Assembly: GCA_964625865.1 (NCBI GenBank) | Contig: CAZVEV010000316.1 | Location: 1 to 6,720, forward strand | Direction of reading: 5' to 3' | DNA from: CAZVEV01 sp964625865 | GTDB taxonomy: Bacteria; Planctomycetota; Phycisphaerae; SM23-33 | Length of the DNA stretch: 6,720 nt | Part shown: piece by piece, positions 6,124-6,720 of the stretch | Position numbering within the stretch: position 1 is the stretch's first letter | How the letters are laid out: every line of letters starts with the position of its first letter | Notes under the pieces: model-generated | Databases searched by the model: none | What the model was told of the DNA's origin: nothing | What the model saw: only the letters and a program-made list of their open reading frames with translations | Translations under genes and position numbers: made by a program

Positions 6124-6145
6124 ATCACCGGATGAATCCGGTGAT
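6124..6145 (-). repeat. Perfect 9-bp hairpin spanning the stop codon of the repeat-protein gene
   Basis: ATCACCGGA (6124-6132) and TCCGGTGAT (6137-6145) form a perfect 9-bp inverted repeat with a 4-nt loop, covering the last codons (ITGFIR) and the TGA of the small gene. No U-run follows on the minus strand (TATCGGGC), so it is not a textbook terminator. It may protect the 3' end of a short transcript or partly separate expression from the radical SAM gene. Confidence 0.5.
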
Positions 6146-6322
6146 GCGTCCGCCATTATCATGGACAATTCCGTCATGAATAAAGCCGCTCGGTCGGCCG
6201 CCAATCTGGCGAATGACATTGCCGTCCATAAAAGCGATGTCCTTTCCATTCATGTCACGAATAACATTCCCATCAAAGAAGCGTCCTGTGCTGCTACCAT
6301 TGCTGTTTGCCCATTCACTCAT
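6125..6322 (-). CDS. Small three-repeat Gly/Asp-rich protein, beta-flower-like
   Basis: A 65-residue protein. After a 14-residue Ser/Asn/Gly-rich start come three units of exactly 16 residues, FFDGNVIRDMNGKDIA (15-30), FMDGNVIRQIGGRPSG (31-46) and FIHDGIVHDNGGRITG (47-62), then a closing FIR. Each unit offers two short strands joined by DG and NG/GG turns. This resembles the small bacterial proteins described as four-fold beta-flower domains, which pack such repeats around an axis; I infer the fold from the repeat pattern only. There are no Cys, no signal peptide and no membrane segment. The ATG at 6322 has AAAGGA seven bases upstream; an in-frame start further upstream (6460) has no such support and adds unrelated sequence. 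It is the first gene ahead of the radical SAM gene on the same strand, 270 nt away. Function unknown; substrate or partner of that enzyme is possible. Confidence 0.75.
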   Translation of the reverse strand: MSEWANSNGSSTGRFFDGNVIRDMNGKDIAFMDGNVIRQIGGRPSGFIHDGIVHDNGGRITGFIR

Positions 6323-6720
6323 CGCTCGTTCCTTTCGATTGGCGAGGGTTGTGATTGTCTGCCCTGTATAGGAGTCCAAGAGGATAGCCGATGACAAATC
6401 ACTGATGGCGTCCTGCGGGAGGGTCCGGCTTGGTCTAGTAGCATCATGCCTCCCAGGCATTGATCAGTTATCTGCCGCTAAGATGATGGGCGGCTTAAGA
6501 AGGACGCATTGCTTATGGCGGTTGGAGGCAATACCGCTCAGGTCTGAACGCACTGCGAGCAATCCGTCCCCTGGGCCACAGTGTGATGCGAAGGGTAGGG
6601 CCAGGCGCAATGCCGCTGTTCGCACTGCCCAGGCGGTCGCTTGCCAGATGATGCAGTTGCTTTCATTCGAGATATTGTCAATAGTTGTGGATGGCGGACG
6701 GAGCATGTTTTCACGCGGCG
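6323..6720. other. Region without a supported gene, upstream of the small repeat protein
   Basis: These 398 bases hold the upstream region of the 65-residue protein gene. A TATACA hexamer on the minus strand (6370 to 6365) about 43 nt before its ATG could be a -10 box but lacks a matching -35. ATGCCT/AGGCAT (6446-6451 and 6455-6460) form a small hairpin. A perfect TTGACA (6681 to 6676, minus) has no -10 at the right distance. An 80-codon minus-strand frame (6464-6706) has no ribosome site and no motif and is not called. Confidence 0.45.

Noticed and set aside
5597..6124. A plus-strand open frame of 175 codons opposite the radical SAM N-terminus and the spacer.
   Set aside because: No ribosome site or domain; the opposite strand carries the radical SAM motifs.
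6676..6681. A perfect TTGACA on the minus strand as promoter for the small repeat protein.
   Set aside because: At 16-18 nt spacing the downstream hexamers (around AACTGC) do not resemble a -10 box, and it is more than 350 nt from the gene.
6464..6706. An 80-codon minus-strand frame near the right edge.
   Set aside because: No Shine-Dalgarno before its ATG, no recognised motif, and the composition looks random.

Overview
The window is GC-rich (roughly 60% by eye), densely coding, and dominated by bacterial signal transduction. Shine-Dalgarno sequences are clear and there are no introns, so it is bacterial. The mix of PAS/GAF hybrid-style kinases, Rcp1-like receivers, HD-GYP proteins and stand-alone radical SAM enzymes is common in environmental Planctomycetes and Desulfobacterota. 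I lean weakly towards a planctomycete-like genome, but there is no rRNA, tRNA or housekeeping gene to settle it.

Layout from left to right. Positions 1-2403 (minus strand) hold a two-gene operon: a 713-residue PAS-PAS-GAF-HisKA-HATPase histidine kinase, followed after 18 nt by a small Rcp1-like receiver protein that runs off the left edge. A probable promoter (TATAAT at 2483-2488) lies upstream. Positions 2404-2964 have no convincing gene. Positions 2965-4008 (minus) encode a receiver-HD-GYP protein, a predicted cyclic-di-GMP phosphodiesterase. An AT-rich divergent intergenic region (4009-4305) with inverted repeats separates it from a plus-strand stand-alone receiver (4306-4758), whose phospho-acceptor aspartate is replaced by asparagine. 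Convergent to that, positions 4802-5854 (minus) encode a radical SAM protein with a cysteine-rich SPASM/twitch-like C-terminus. Upstream of it on the same strand are a 270-nt spacer with two ribosome-site-led micro-ORFs and a 65-residue protein (6125-6322) built from three near-perfect 16-residue Gly/Asp repeats. The last 398 bases show no supported gene.

How the genes may work together: the left half is a phosphorelay/c-di-GMP signalling neighbourhood (kinase to receiver, receiver controlling c-di-GMP breakdown, and a pseudo-receiver that may act without phosphorylation). The right half is the most unusual part: a radical SAM enzyme of the peptide-modifying type next to a tiny repeat protein and micro-ORFs. 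It is a candidate, unproven, peptide- or protein-modification pair. Base composition falls visibly in roughly 5855-6320, which would fit separate acquisition of that part.
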